Positions 11,095 through 22,205 of a stretch of 64,000 nt of DNA are shown here, in pieces. How positions within the stretch are numbered: the stretch's first letter is position 1; every line of letters begins with the position of its first letter. The notes beneath the pieces were generated by a model. That model was not told where the DNA came from, did not search any database, and worked only from the letters and a program-made list of their open reading frames with translations. The translations under genes were made by a program, and so were the position numbers. This DNA is from Cristatella mucedo (taxonomy: Eukaryota; Bryozoa; Phylactolaemata; Cristatellidae): contig WPIO01000053.1 in the NCBI GenBank assembly GCA_009760855.2, forward strand, positions 862,001 to 926,000. The letters are read 5' to 3'.

Positions 11095-11160
11095 AATATT
11101 AATAATAATATTAATGCACTTGATAAAGCGCCCTCAGAGAACTCAATCTCTTTCTAGGCG
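11095..11160 (-). mobile_element. LINE-A 3' tail only
   Basis: On the minus strand, the LINE-A terminal hairpin followed by (ATT)n. Extremely 5'-truncated. It faces a + strand tail at 11580-11665. Confidence 0.8.
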
Positions 11161-11579
11161 GGCCATCGTGCTGCAGCGATAGAGAGTAGACTCCGTGCGA
11201 CTGCGATCGAAAGCGTAGCGCAAAGGGAAGTCCGGACGGACGGACTAGCTGGGCCGTTCACGTCCGCACCGCTCGCTTGGCCGCTTTCACTGCGCTCGCG
11301 AGGTAAGCACAACTGGCCCACAACATCCGATAATCCAATCATTCGCTTCGGTGAGAAGCGCATGCGCACACAAGCGGGACAACTCCTCCGGGTTTTATCC
11401 GTCCAGACGTAATGTCGTTCTGGAGTGAGTCCGACTTGGCGGCAGGGGCGGCAGTTCATTTCCGCGAGCACTTGCAATCAGCACTAGGGTGACATTCGCT
11501 CCATTCCAGCCATTCGCGAGAGCCGACTTGCAGCGCACGCGAAGTTATCCGCTCCCTCTCGCTAGCAGCCGCGAGCTTC

Positions 11580-11665
11580 AAATTCACTTTGCAGCAAATG
11601 TAAAGCGCCTAGAGAGAGATTGAGTTCTCTGAGGGCGCTTTATCGAGTGCATTATTATTACTATA
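11580..11665 (+). mobile_element. LINE-A 3' tail only
   Basis: Starts at 'ttcactttgcagcaaatg', includes the whole terminal hairpin, and ends with (ATT)n. The 420-base stretch between this and the minus-strand tail at 11095-11160 is GC-rich and unrecognised. Confidence 0.85.
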
Positions 11666-12085
11666 AGCAGTGACTATGGAGCACTTCTGGCTCGCTCTTC
11701 GTCTGTGGCAGCCATTGCAGGTCAGCGAGTAATTGCTATAAAAATACACGCACACACGTCATATTGTCAGGCTATACACTTGGCATTTATGTGACAATAA
11801 TAATAATTTATTTGCACACCTCCTTAGGAGAGCTAAATCAATTTCTAGGAATGTCACACATCCTGGGAAGGAAGCATATCAATCGGCTAGCGATGGAAAG
11901 CACGGTGTCAGCACGCAGAAGCACATACAGTCCACGACTTACGACATAGATGGGGAAAGGGAAACCTGTCGTAATTTGAATACTCGTACGTCGACATCGG
12001 TATACGATACGTTATACTGCAAAACGTTTTGACGCTGTCACACCTCCTTTACTCCCTATCGTTTGCGGCAAATGTCAAGATTAAT
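11666..12085. other. Unrecognised, with a degenerate minus-strand LINE-C-like tail
   Basis: At about 11798-11870 there is (aat)n followed by 'aggagagctaaatcaatttctagg', a diverged LINE tail on the minus strand. The rest is unrecognised. Confidence 0.45.
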
Positions 12086-13140
12086 TAATAATATTAACAC
12101 ATTTCTTATGGTGCCCTCAGAAAACTCAATCTCTGTCTACGAACTTTACATTTGCTACAAAAGGAGCACGATCAAATGGTTAGTGGTAGCATGCTCAATA
12201 AACAACAAGAATAACAAGGTTGGGGGAAACATGTATAGAGTCTGCATGCAAGTGTGGTTAGTGGTGGCATGCACAGTGTCAGCACGAATAAGCACATCAA
12301 GGACAAATCACAGGGACCAGCTAAATGCTGTCCTAAGTAGGTGTGTTTTTAAGTTCTTTTTAAATGTGGTCAAGTCAGGAGATGTTCTGGCGCAAGTCGG
12401 GAGGCAGTTCCAGGTTTTGAGAGCATATGAATTAAATGCACGGTCTCCAAAGTATTTGAGGTTTGTACGAGGTATTTGTAGACTGTTGGCTTCCGAAAAG
12501 CAGATGGGACGATGCTTGGCCTGATGGGGGAGTATATCTGAGAGATAGGCTGGAGCCAAAGAATGAAGGGACCTGAAAGTCAGCGACACAACCTTGAAGT
12601 CAATCCGTTGCTTGACTGATAGGCAGTGCAAGTCGGCGATAAGTGGTGTGATGTGGCAACTGCGAAGCTCACGACAGACAAGCCTAGCTGCAGAGTTTTG
12701 CACCAGCTGCAATCGCCTAATCGCACATGCTGGTAGGCCAGTAAGCAGTGAGTTGCAGAAGTCGAGACGGGATGTCACGAATGCATGGACCAACTTAGAC
12801 GTGGTATCCTTATCTAAACAAGCCCGAATTTTAGCAATCCCATGTAGCTGAAAGTAGGCAGATTTGACTGTGGAGCTGATATGGTCGTCTAATGAGAGGT
12901 CTCTTTGGAATATGGCACCTAGATTTCGAACTGATTCGACTGGAGATATGCTGACAGAGCCAATTTTAAGCGTTGGCCTTTCCAATTTGTGAATCACACT
13001 GGGTTTACCCATAACTAGTAAATTAGTTTTATCATCGTTTAGTTTTAGAAAACTTGCTGCCATCCGTGTGCGGATGTCATCAATAAATGCAGCAAGTGAG
13101 TTCAGAGAGTTTGAGGTGCTCGAAGGCTGCTAGGGATCAA
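12086..13140 (-). mobile_element. LINE-A 3' half (left-arm copy)
   Basis: On the minus strand 12308-13063 is a single open frame of 251 residues covering the end of the RT and the C-terminal domain. It has 'LKLNDDKTNLLVMGKPS', 'LGAIFQRDLSLDDHI', '[16 protein letters not shown]' and the usual C-terminus. The YADD palm lies just upstream and is lost. The 3' UTR and tail run to 12086. Its near-identical inverted twin is at 19990-21075, where this frame is broken by a local replacement. Confidence 0.9.
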
Positions 13141-13174
13141 TAAGATAAATCTCTACAGCCAAAGACAATTTAAA

Positions 13175-13420
13175 AATAATAAGTTTGCATAGTACCGTCA
13201 GAGAACTAAAACCCTTTCTAGGCATCCTACAGATGCTGTATAGAAACCATTAACAAATGATCGGCGGTCACCTCCCAAAAGCTGCGTGCACAGTGCAAGC
13301 CGGCAAATGCACACAAATAGCAAATTGCAAGTACTCACTGAATGCTCTAATAAACAGGTTTGTTTAAGCTTCTTGTAAAATTTCGTCATGTCAGGTCACT
13401 GACCAACCTTGACTCGTGTA
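13175..13420 (-). mobile_element. LINE-C 3' end (left-arm copy)
   Basis: On the minus strand it ends with 'tctaggatgcctagaaaggg' type sequence and an AT-rich tail. The end resembles the LINE-A hairpin but the upstream UTR is different. It is mirrored at 19745-19970 and resembled by 51775-52030. It codes for short frames only. Confidence 0.5.
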
Positions 13421-14056
13421 GAACATTGACCAAAACTTCCCGGAGGTTGACCGCTAATGCCGCTACAAACGAAATCGTGTCCGCAGATGCATAATACGCA
13501 TGTACATAATCCGCAGCATACCATACAGAGCTTGAGCGCACCGGATTAAGCCATTAAGCCTTCAGATTAGGTGCGAAGCCCGTGTACGCCATTAAAATAC
13601 TCATGCAACGCAACGTCTTCCGAAATGCGACTATTGAAGTGCATCCAATTCTCGAAACAGGATTTTGTTCTGGGCTCTGTGTCAAACCGGAAGAAGGTTG
13701 CGACAGCTTTTGGAATCCAACAGGATCATGCAGCCGGGGGCTACGTTGCTGCGGCATAATCGTTGGATTTTAGAAAACGAGAAGGTATGTACGCTCGTGC
13801 GTGCGCATGCACGTGCACCCTGCTCTGCTTTACGCTTGGGAGCTGCGAACTATGAATTACGAAAGATGACGAACAGGTGTTTGGGTATATGTTAATCACC
13901 AATAAAATAGTAATAGGACTAAGCTAATTTCAACATCGCGCAGCTTGTTTTGATTAGCAATAGGCCAATGGACAGTCAGCTTTGTCTCAGGTGGTAAATT
14001 AAGGGCGATAATCGTAGCCGAAAAAGAGAAAAAGCCGAATAAATAATGAACGCACA
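13421..14056. other. Unique-looking inner part of the left arm
   Basis: Copied almost unchanged, inverted, at 19085-19720. No domain is recognised in its short frames. It ends where the arms stop matching (about 14056 and 19085). Confidence 0.6.
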
Positions 14057-14139
14057 AGTAGAATCAAATGAGGGCAAATAAACAAATCGGTGACGGCACC
14101 GCTTCCGTCACGTGATTCCCGAGATGGCTGTGCGGCTGC

Positions 14140-14440
<301 letters not shown>

Positions 14441-15271
14441 TCTCTCAATCTGTGCTAATTATGTAAGGTGGAGAATGTAAATGTCGGTTTGGGGCTGCAA
14501 GCATTTGAGTGACTTGAAAACCCAGTCGTCAGCCGTGAAGGTTATCGTGCTTGCTAGCTACAAATAGCGCCTTGGTCCGTACCATAACAACTGTATGACT
14601 TACCAGCGCAATGTACATTAATGTAACGCAATGCCGTGCAATATAATGCAGTGCATCGTACGAATCAAAGGTAGTACTTAAATGTCTTACATATCGGGCT
14701 GCCCGCGCTGCCTCGCTATCGAGTGAATGCAATCGATAGAACAGACAGCTACAGGTCGAGCGATAGCTGTGTCTCAATCCAATGTCAGCAGATGGGAGTC
14801 CCACCTCTCCCACCTCTCGCCGAGTCGGTGGCACAGAGCAGAGCGCAGCCAGCGGTTGACAGTGGCTCTCTCGGACCTCTTGCAATGCGGCCTTTCAAGC
14901 GTAATGTAGCTAAAGCGTCCGCTGAACTGTATCGTTATCGTGAAAAGCCGTTTACGCATTAGGTAAGGGTCAAAGCTGCTGGGTACAAAGTATCTGCCAT
15001 TCACTTAATAGTGTTAAGTAAATGATACTACTATAAAAACATTCAGTCATGCTGCTAGCAGACGTAGCTAGGGCCGTGTAATCACTATCAAAGAAAAGTG
15101 CTGCATAGTACCAATGCTGTGGCCTGAATGGGTCATCTCAAAGTAACTCCTGACTTTCGTTTGATCACGAGGAGTCATAGTAATTCAAGCAAAGTTTCTC
15201 CCGCTATAGAGAATTGATAAAAAGCTAGCTGCGAATTGCAGTTGCATGAAACCAATTCCTTCAGCGCCGGA
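14441..15271. other. No recognised feature (spacer of the inverted duplication)
   Basis: Short overlapping frames on both strands near 14530-15000 have no domain or codon pattern I can support. Confidence 0.5.
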
Positions 15272-15405
15272 CTCGATAGATCGGCTATTGGGCTCGATAG
15301 ATTGGCTATTGGGATCTTGATAGATCGGCTATTGGGATCTCGATAGATCGGCTATTGGGATCTCGATAGATCAGCTATTGGGATCTCAATAGATCGGCTA
15401 CTGGG
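15272..15405. repeat. Tandem repeat of about 23 bp, 6 copies
   Basis: Unit gatagatcggctattggg plus 'atctc' or shorter. Six imperfect copies. The first spacing is about 21 bases and later ones about 23, so small length changes have occurred. Confidence 0.9.
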
Positions 15406-16379
15406 CAAGGGCAAAGGCATCGCACGTAGAAACTGGCTGCCGCCCTCGATAGCAAGCGCTTGATTTGTGTCGTTCAATACGGCGGCGTCAACCAGCAGAC
15501 GGCAGCTCGCCTTTTCATATTTTCAGCTGCAATACGATGCCAAATGCGAGTGCTCAGCGTGACTGGTAAAGACGAGCGAGGTTACGAGAGGTCGCTCGCA
15601 CGGTATTCTTCCCGTCACTCCAGCAGCTTTGCAACTTTCAGCTACGCTCTTCGCAAATAAACCAACGCAGCAGCTGCGTGCCTCCTAGTCGATGCAAAAG
15701 TCGCCTTCAGAGGTCTCGCGCGCTTTCGTTCCCACCAGGAACTGCTAGAGCAGCTTTAGCGGACGTGACGCGCTTCGTGACCGTCAGCGCGAGCAGCCTT
15801 GCGCCCCTGCGGCGCTGACTCTGACGCCATTATTCCGGGGGAGCGGGAAAGCCGCAGCTTCTTATCTTCAAGCGGGCCGAGTGGAGAGAAAGAGCAGCGA
15901 ATGGATTCGCTGCATTGTCAAATAGAGAGCGCAGTCCTCATGTGGTGCTCACCCGAAGACAAATATTTTTCTTCTGTGGTGCGTCAGCTTTAACGTACCG
16001 CTGTCATGGAGGACTTAAGCCTTTTCGCGATGGAGCTACCGACAGACAGCTGCAGACCGGTCTTGGCTCAGGAATTGAGTATATACGCTTGTTTTACCGC
16101 GTACGATTGCCAGCTGTGTATAATCGACTAAGGGCGATATAGCCACCGGAATGCATTCTCTTTCTATCTCAAATTCTTACTCCTTTGAGGTGACGCTCTT
16201 TGTCTCTTCACGCACATTCTAGACTTTGCTAGTCCGTGGCGACGAACTTGTCCGAATCTCATTCGTTTTCCCTTTAAGGCTGTGCTTGCGGACATTTTGC
16301 ATTCCGGGGGCTCGGAACTTGAAGTTTAGCAGCTTAAAACTCGGAAGCTTCGGCTTTAGGCTGCGCTTGCACAAGACTG
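15406..16379. other. GC-rich, CpG-rich; no gene recognised
   Basis: Locally CpG-rich around 15420-15900. No convincing exon, promoter or repeat family is seen. Confidence 0.45.
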
Positions 16380-16615
16380 CTGCGCTTCGTTGCACTTCCA
16401 TGCTACGTCACTACCTCAACTGCTCTCCTGCTGACTCTGCTGTGCTTCCCACTTTCTCTCTGCTACGTGAGACGAAGTCTGTTGGCTACCGAATGCGTAC
16501 CGAAAGCCGCTTAGGCTGTGAGCGCGCTATACAAAACTCTCCTGCGTAACGCCCACATGGTCTTTATGACTTTGTGGAGTTACAGATGGAGATACATTAC
16601 ATTACATTACCCTCT
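16380..16615 (+). mobile_element. LINE-B 3' end fragment
   Basis: Encodes the last part of LINE-B ('CSPADSAVLPTFSLLRETK') to the stop near 16549, then the 3' UTR and a clear tail (acattacattacattac) at 16600-16615. 5'-truncated and relatively young-looking. Confidence 0.9.
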
Positions 16616-16969
16616 ACATTCTCCGGCCTCACTTTGCTCTCGTTCTCACCCGCCACATGTATGCATGTCCACTTCTCGCCTCTAACCTAACCTCTCTAAC
16701 CTCTCTCTGCGAATCCTCTCCTCTCAATGATTTCTACTTCCCCTTATCTCGAGGTCATGGTTCTTCGACCATCACCTTTTGAGTTTTCTGTCTGAGCGAT
16801 TGCGTTTTCTAGCCAAACAGCACTCGATTCTGGGTTCGACGAATAGCCGCAATCGACTCGAATTAGGCTAACGACGACCAGACGTTAAATTTGCCAAGCT
16901 CGAACTTTGTAATGATATTGTAGTACACATTTAAATCCATCTGTCCACAAAATTGCACGCGCACTTATG
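16616..16969. other. No recognised feature
   Basis: Mixed sequence between a LINE-B tail and the satellite. It contains 'cctctctaacctctct' but no true array. Confidence 0.5.
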
Positions 16970-19080
16970 CAAATGGGCTTCGGCGCCGAGACGTCTGTAC
17001 CGCAATCCACCACAATCCATTCTAGTTCCCGTCAAATTCACCACAGATCAGCTGTGCACTGCTCCAAAAAGTTTGGAATACCAAAGTACGCTACACGTAG
17101 CATTTATCCAGAAAAATTTGCGTGATTTCGCTCACGCGTTCTCACGAAGTCCACTTAAATAAGATTGCAGTGACCCAGGTAAATGCCGCAATCCACTGCA
17201 TTCAACTAGCCAACAAAAGAAATCCTGATCAAAAAGCTCCTTTTTTGATTGCATATGACAGCACACTCTGCGACGATTGGATTACGAAAATTTCACTCGC
17301 ATTGGCACGGCCGTTCTCGTGCAATTCGCTGCAATCGACTGCTGTTTCCCGGTCCAATGCCGAAATCCACTTCAATCCACTGCGCGAAAATCGAAATAAA
17401 TTGTGCAGAGCTCCAGTTTCTATTGCATATTAAAGTGCACCGCGCTGCGTGCACAACCACGTACAATAAAAAAATTGTGCAAACTCACACTGTGGCAATG
17501 GGCGGCAATCGCCTGAAATGATTCGGAAGACGACAAGCACAATCCACTCTGTTCCACTGCAAATCATCCTCAAATCGCCATCGCGAAGCTCTAACTGACA
17601 TTGCACATAGGGCTAGACGCAGTTCAAAGTGCACCCAAAAATATGTCGCTTCATTGTGCACACGCGTTCTCATGCAATGAATTGCAATCGACTGCAAGAA
17701 TGGTCCCGTACCACAATCCACCTTGATCCGCCGGAATCCGATGCAATCGGTCACACAGCGACAAAAACGCGTTCTGCAGCAATGCACTGCAATCGACTGC
17801 AACTGCCGGCCAGTACGTCAATGTACCGCAACCCGCCAAAAAACGTCACGAATGCGTACACTGCAAGCTCTAACAGTGATTGCACATTGCTCTTATATGT
17901 TGTTGTTGTGTAATCCCACGATTTGTGTAATTCACTACAATTGCCTTGATCATTCGCCAGCAATGCACTGCAATTGACTGCAGTGGCCTGGGCCAATACC
18001 TCAATTTACAGCAATCTGATACAAGGCCTTGAAATTGATTTCGCGATGCTCCAACTTTTAATGCACGTTTAACAGCACACTGGCTAAAGTCAACCACATA
18101 ATTTTAAGCAATTGCGCTTGTACAACCTCGGGTAATGCATGGCAATCAACGGCCACGGCACGGCTCGAAGCAGCAATCCACTATTATTAATGGAAAGTCG
18201 ACACTAAATTATCTGCACGAACTGCCAATTTTCATCGCGTTTCATGTTTTTTGGTTCTAAAAGTGAAATCGTAGGACTTTCAAGCTATTTTGCACGTTAA
18301 TTGTGAACAATGCATGGGAATTGACAGCAATGGCAGGGACCCATACCGAAATCTGCGGCAAATCGATGAGAAATTGGCTGCTCCAAGCTCCAATTCTCAT
18401 TCCACGTACCATCTCACTGCGTGCACACAAACTTACAAGCCTTTCAATCAGCTCTGACTGTTAAACCTTTTGCAATACACGGCAATTGACGGTAAAGACG
18501 CGGGCAAATATGGTAATGCATTATGGTCCGTCGCAAATCTTCGGAAAGTGACTGGGCCATGATCAAATATATATTACCTGTCACAGCCTCCTGTGTTGAA
18601 GCTCCAATCAAATCCTTTCAACCAATCACGCACGTACGATCGCCAGCAATTAACGGCAATCGACAGCAATATCCTAGGCTAATACCCCAATTTCTGGCAA
18701 ATTGAAGAGAAATTGGCAGCGAGGAAGATTCAATTGTCATTACCTATAACATTCCACAGCGTTTAAAGTAAAGCCGTGGAATTTCAATGAACTGCAATCA
18801 ACAGCAATGGTAGAGGCCAATAATACAATCGTGAAAAGCTGACAAGATTGGCTGCTATAAACTGCAACTCCTCTCATTCTACATAACACGTACCGGTTCT
18901 CGCGTATAATTTTCACTCATTGTGCGAGTTCAATCGATGGCTACGCTCGGCAATCGACAGCAATAGGCCAGAGAAATACGCCAATCCAAATCGGTCCGTT
19001 AAAATAGAACGGACAGTTGCTGGAAGAAGCTGCAATTTTTCTTGCGTATTGCACTACACTGCCTTAAAAGTGCAGCCACA
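16970..19080 (+). repeat. Degenerate satellite, about 170-180-bp period
   Basis: A marker block like 'agctccaattt.tattgcat' returns at about 17060, 17238, 17408, 17586, 17867, 18048, 18219, 18388, 18600, 18727, 18862 and 19028. Between markers, 'gcaatccactgcaatcgactgca'-type segments recur. Most intervals are 170-180 bases. The longer ones fit skipped or lost markers and the shorter ones partial units. Identity between units is low by eye. The same repeat occurs inverted at 36411-37520. No coding content. Confidence 0.7.
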
Positions 19081-19744
19081 TATTACGCGTTCATTATTTA
19101 TTCGGCTTTTTCTCTTCTTCGGCTACGATTATCGCCCTTTATTTACCACCTGAGACAAAGCTGACTGTCCATTAGCCTATTGCTAATCAAAACAAGCTGC
19201 GCGATGTTGAAATTAGCTTAGTCCTATTACTATTTTATTGGTGATTAACATATACCCAAACACCTGTTCGTCATCTTTCGTAATTCATAGTTCGCAGCTC
19301 CCAAGCGTAAAGCAGAGCAGGGTGCACGTGCATGCGCACGCACGAGCGTACATACCTTCTCGTTTTCTAAAATCCAACGATTATGCCGCAGCAACGTAGC
19401 CCCCGGCTGCATGATCCTGTTGGATTCCAAAAGCTGTCGCAACCTTCTTCCGGTTTGACACAGAGCCCAGAACAAAATCCTGTTTCGAGAATTGGATGCA
19501 CTTCAATAGTCGCATTTCGGAAGACGTTGCGTTGCATGAGTATTTTAATGGCGTACACGGGCTTCGCACCTAATCTGAAGGCTTAATGGCTTAATCCGGT
19601 GCGCTCAAGCTCTGTATGGTATGCTGCGGATTATGTACATGCGTATTATGCATCTGCGGACACGATTTCGTTTGTAGCGGCATTAGCGGTCAACCTCCGG
19701 GAAGTTTTGGTCAATGTTCTACACGAGTCAAGGTTGGTCAGTGA

Positions 19745-19970
19745 CCTGACATGACGAAATTTTACAAGAAGCTTAAACAAACCTGTTTATTAGAGCATTC
19801 AGTGAGTACTTGCAATTTGCTATTTGTGTGCATTTGCCGGCTTGCACTGTGCACGCAGCTTTCGGGAGGTGACCGCCGATCATTTGTTAATGGTTTCTAT
19901 ACAGCATCTGTAGGATGCCTAGAAAGGGTTTTAGTTCTCTGACGGTACTATGCAAACTTATTATTTTTAA
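19745..19970 (+). mobile_element. LINE-C 3' end (right-arm copy)
   Basis: Inverted twin of 13175-13420, with a single visible Leu/Ser difference in the 63-residue frame that both share. It ends with 'tgcctagaaagggttttagt' and an AT tail. Confidence 0.5.
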
Positions 19971-19989
19971 ATTGTCTTTGGCTGTAGAG

Positions 19990-21075
19990 ATTTATCTTAT
20001 TGATCCCTAGCAGCCTTCGAGCACCTCAAACTCTCTGAACTCACTTGCTGCATTTATTGATGACATCCGCACACGGATGGCAGCAAGTTTTCTAAAACTA
20101 AACGATGATAAAACTAATTTACTAGTTATGGGTAAACCCAGTGTGATTTACAAATTGGAAAGGCCAACGCTTAAAATTGGCTCTGTCAGCATATCTCCAG
20201 TCGAATCAGTTCGAAATCTAGGTGCCATATTCCAAAGAGACCTCTCATTAGACGACCATATCAGCTCCACAGTCAAATCTGCCTACTTTCAGCTACATGG
20301 GATTGCTAAAATTCGGGCTTGTTTAGATAAGGATACCACGTCTAAGTTGGTCCATGCATTCGTGACATCCCGTCTCGACTTCTGCAACTCACTGCTTACT
20401 GGCCTACCAGCATGTGCGATTAGGCGATTGCAGCTGGTGCAAAAACTCTTATCATATAAAACTCTTATAAAGCTTCATATCATATAAAACATTATAAACC
20501 ACTTATCGCCGACTTGCACTGCTTATCAGTCAAGCAACGGATTGACTTCAAGGTTGTGTCGCTGACTTTCAGGTCCCTTCATTCTTTGGCTCCAGCCTAT
20601 CTCTCAGATATACTCCCCCATCAGGCCAAGCATCGTACCATCTGCTTTTCGGAAGCCAACAGTCTACAAATACCTCGTACAAACCTCAAATACTTTGGAG
20701 ACCGTGCATTTAATTCATATGCTCTCAAAGCCTGGAACTGCCTCCCGACTTGCGCCAGAACATCTCCTGAATTGACCACATTTAAAAAGAACTTAAAAAC
20801 ACACCTACTTAGGACAGCATTTAGCGGGTCCCTGTGATTTGTCCTTGATGTGCTTATGCGTGCTGACACTGTGCATGCTGCCGCTAACCACATTTGCATG
20901 CTGACCCTGTGCATGTTACCCCTAACCATTTTATTCATTTCGTTTGTTTATCAAGCGTGATATTACTCAGCATTCAATTGCATCTCCCTTTGCAGCAAAT
21001 GTAAAGCAAATGTAAAGCGCCCAGAGAGAGATTTAGTTCTCTGAGGGGGCTCTATCAAGTTAATTATTATTATTA
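19990..21075 (+). mobile_element. LINE-A 3' half (right-arm copy)
   Basis: Twin of 12086-13140. The frame is open at 20077-20440 and again at 20514-20837. Between them about 50 bases (20445-20500) of normal LINE-A are replaced by AT-rich sequence with internal echoes ('tcatataaaac' twice). The 3' UTR has a small duplication ('caaatgtaaag' twice at about 20995-21015) before the hairpin and (ATT)n. Confidence 0.9.
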
Positions 21076-21334
21076 TAATTTTTAAAATTGTCTTTGACTG
21101 TAGAGACTCAGTTCACATGCTCTAAATGTTGCCTCAAGTCCTCAAAGTTATGTCACTCAATGTTTGGTCCTTTCATAACCTCACTCCAGCTGACCTTTCG
21201 TAATGACCTTCAGATCAGACTAGGCGTAGTACAGCGTGCTGTTTGACTTGCATGTCCGTATCCATAACGTAAGCGAGTTTATTTGACAGCAGCAGTAAAG
21301 GGACGCAGGCGTTCAGCAGCGGCTATTAGAAATT
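21076..21334. other. No recognised feature
   Basis: Short stretch between two LINE-A copies in opposite orientation. It has no match in the left arm. Confidence 0.5.
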
Positions 21335-21770
21335 TAGAATAATAATAATAAATTTATATAGCCCCCTCAGAAAACTTCATCTCTCCCCAGGGACTTTACA
21401 TTTACTGCAAAGGAAGCACGATCGAATGGTTAGTCTTTGCATGCACAATAAACAACAAGAATACCTCAGTAGGGGTGATATGCACAGGTACAGCATTCAA
21501 GTTTGGTTAGTGGCTGCATGCACAGTGTCAGCATGCATAAGCACGTAATGGTCGAATCACAGGGACCTACTAAATGTTATCCTACACAGACCCGTTTTTT
21601 AGTTAATTTTTAAATACGGACAAGTCAGTAGAAGTCAGTTGTGACGGAAGTTGAAAAAATGAGTTCCGGGCTTTGGGAGCATACGAACTAAAAGCGCGGT
21701 CTCCAAAGGATTTGTGATTTATACAATGTATGCGTAAACAGTCCTCCAATTGGCCAGTAATGACTATATC
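21335..21770 (-). mobile_element. LINE-A 3' end
   Basis: The minus-strand copy begins (3' tail) with (aat)n at 21338 and 'gccccctcagaaaacttcat', through the 3' UTR into the C-terminal region near 21760. Only its upstream part (from about 21540) is mirrored in the left arm. Confidence 0.8.
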
Positions 21771-22059
21771 TGGAAATTAATCTCATAGGCTAAGGAGACC
21801 ACGAGAACCCACCTGATCCACCTGACCTTCAGCTCTCTTCCCGAGAGGCATTCCGATAACTTTCTGCTGTCTTTCGTATCAGACATAGCAAATACGGGAA
21901 TTTTTTTAGACTCAGATCCTGTTCCTGAATCCTTAACAAAGGCTAAGGTTGGCCACCTGTTAAAAAGACAATGTAAGTTGAGGATAGGGTAGTTCACTTT
22001 AGTTTAATCTCGAGACGTTGGTGCTCCTAGCGAGACATTTGAACTAAAAGTCACAGTAC

Positions 22060-22205
22060 CGTGATAGCCCAGGAGGTAAGGTGCTCGCTCTTCATAACTG
22101 ACATCGTGGGTTCGAATACTGCAGTAGGCAATTCTTTATTTCCAAATGCAAGCGGTGGTGATAGCATTGCTCTGGGTCTTAGCCCAAGTGTAAGCTGTTC
22201 GCTCC
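22060..22205 (+). mobile_element. SINE-1 (tRNA-derived)
   Basis: Head 'gtgatagcccaggaggtaag', B-box-like 'gggttcgaatactgc', body 'gcaagcggtggtgatag'. It is followed at about 22185-22230 by a partial second head-like segment ('gttcgctcctcacgacccg'), suggesting a dimer or nested insertion. Confidence 0.75.

Larger units (their letters stand above)
5815..14056 (+). repeat. Left arm of a large interrupted inverted duplication
   Basis: Blocks here recur as reverse complements at 19085-23245 in mirrored order. 5815-5985 pairs with about 23060-23245, 7085-8640 with about 21540-23060, and 12086-14056 with 19085-21075. The inner block is nearly identical by eye: one decoded 76-residue stretch is unchanged between 13665-13895 and 19245-19475. 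The outer blocks are more diverged. The left arm carries extra DNA at about 5985-7085 and 8640-12085 that the right arm lacks. Confidence 0.85.

Noticed and set aside
10472-11182. A 236-codon intact gene
   Set aside because: The second half runs into a minus-strand LINE-A tail and shows no domain; only the first part is kept as a weak exon candidate.
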